Shown: piece by piece, positions 63,721-64,000 of the stretch
Layout: the number at the start of each line of letters is the position of its first letter
Numbering within the stretch: position 1 is the stretch's first letter
DNA from: Myrica gale
Lineage: Eukaryota > Streptophyta > Magnoliopsida > Fagales > Myricaceae
Length of the DNA stretch: 64,000 nt
Assembly: GCA_963930655.1 (NCBI GenBank)
Contig: OZ005615.1
Span: 14,526,001 to 14,590,000, forward strand
Reading direction: 5' to 3'
Notes under the pieces: model-generated
Databases searched by the model: none
What the model was told of the DNA's origin: nothing
Seen by the model: the letters and a program-made list of their open reading frames with translations, nothing else
Program-made: the position numbers and the translations under genes

Positions 63721-64000
63721 TGGACCCTAGTATAGGTGTCATTCCTTTGTTTTCCTTACAATGTATTTCTTCTTGTTTAACGCTCGATTGTAGTGGTTTG
63801 GTGAGCTTTAGAAAGTTCTCACTTTTGTACATAGCCCTTTTTGTAGTCCTCACAGAGGACACGTTGTTGGGACTGATTCCCGTGTTAAGTAATGAAATCG
63901 GGTTTATACTGTTTCAAGCATTTGTTCTTTCTTAATTCCCTATTCTTTCCTTATATTATTAATCTTTCACTTATACTAGAAGTTTCATAATATAAAATGC
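63721..64000. other. Right edge, no gene seen
   Basis: T-rich sequence follows the ORF, with TAATGAAAT at 63889 and no polyadenylation signal that I can place with confidence. A 71-codon open frame overlapping 63720 looks like chance. Confidence 0.4.

Overview
The window looks like nuclear DNA of a flowering plant, probably a eudicot. It is AT-rich, its genes carry GT-AG introns, and it holds nested Copia and Gypsy LTR retrotransposons primed by initiator tRNA-Met, a LINE tail and MITEs. The only clearly intact host genes are class 1 phytoglobins (non-symbiotic hemoglobins). I cannot name the species.

Layout. 1-2.6 kb: the 3' half of a broken gene for mitochondrial chaperonin CPN60/HSP60, with a frameshift, a LINE 3' end in an exon/intron junction and a foldback MITE in an intron. 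2.6-3.8 kb: AT-rich spacer, then a DNA-transposon-like block of GCGGCG palindromes. 3.8-7.2 kb and 30.9-60.06 kb: one tandem array of a ~3.17 kb unit, each unit carrying a four-exon phytoglobin gene on the minus strand. Nine copies are intact (160 codons, all splice sites present). Two copies at the left end are wrecks. 7.2-30.9 kb: a 23.7 kb nested insertion that splits the array. Its outer element is a decayed SIRE/Maximus-like Copia element (gag, protease remnant, integrase, RT, RNase H, envelope-like ORF). Into it went a 3.15 kb Gypsy solo LTR (in the 5' LTR), a 1.2 kb solo LTR (in pol), a 243 bp MITE (in the 3' LTR) and a complete young Gypsy element with two 3,381 bp LTRs (in the 3' LTR). 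60.06-64 kb: repeat-like DNA, a GC-rich minisatellite, a Gypsy-type stem-loop and a 100-codon ORF of unknown function.

How it fits together. The phytoglobins all have haem-pocket histidines (His69 and His104) and the family gene structure, so they probably encode haem proteins acting on nitric oxide and oxygen. Four neighbouring copies encode the same protein, so the array was amplified or homogenised recently. Degraded copies sit at the left edge, next to the retrotransposon nest. The most unusual features are the nine-gene hemoglobin array, the same GTGTCGACAC palindrome array in LTRs of two retrotransposon superfamilies, and a run of tandem hairpins with co-varying stems in the Gypsy LTRs.
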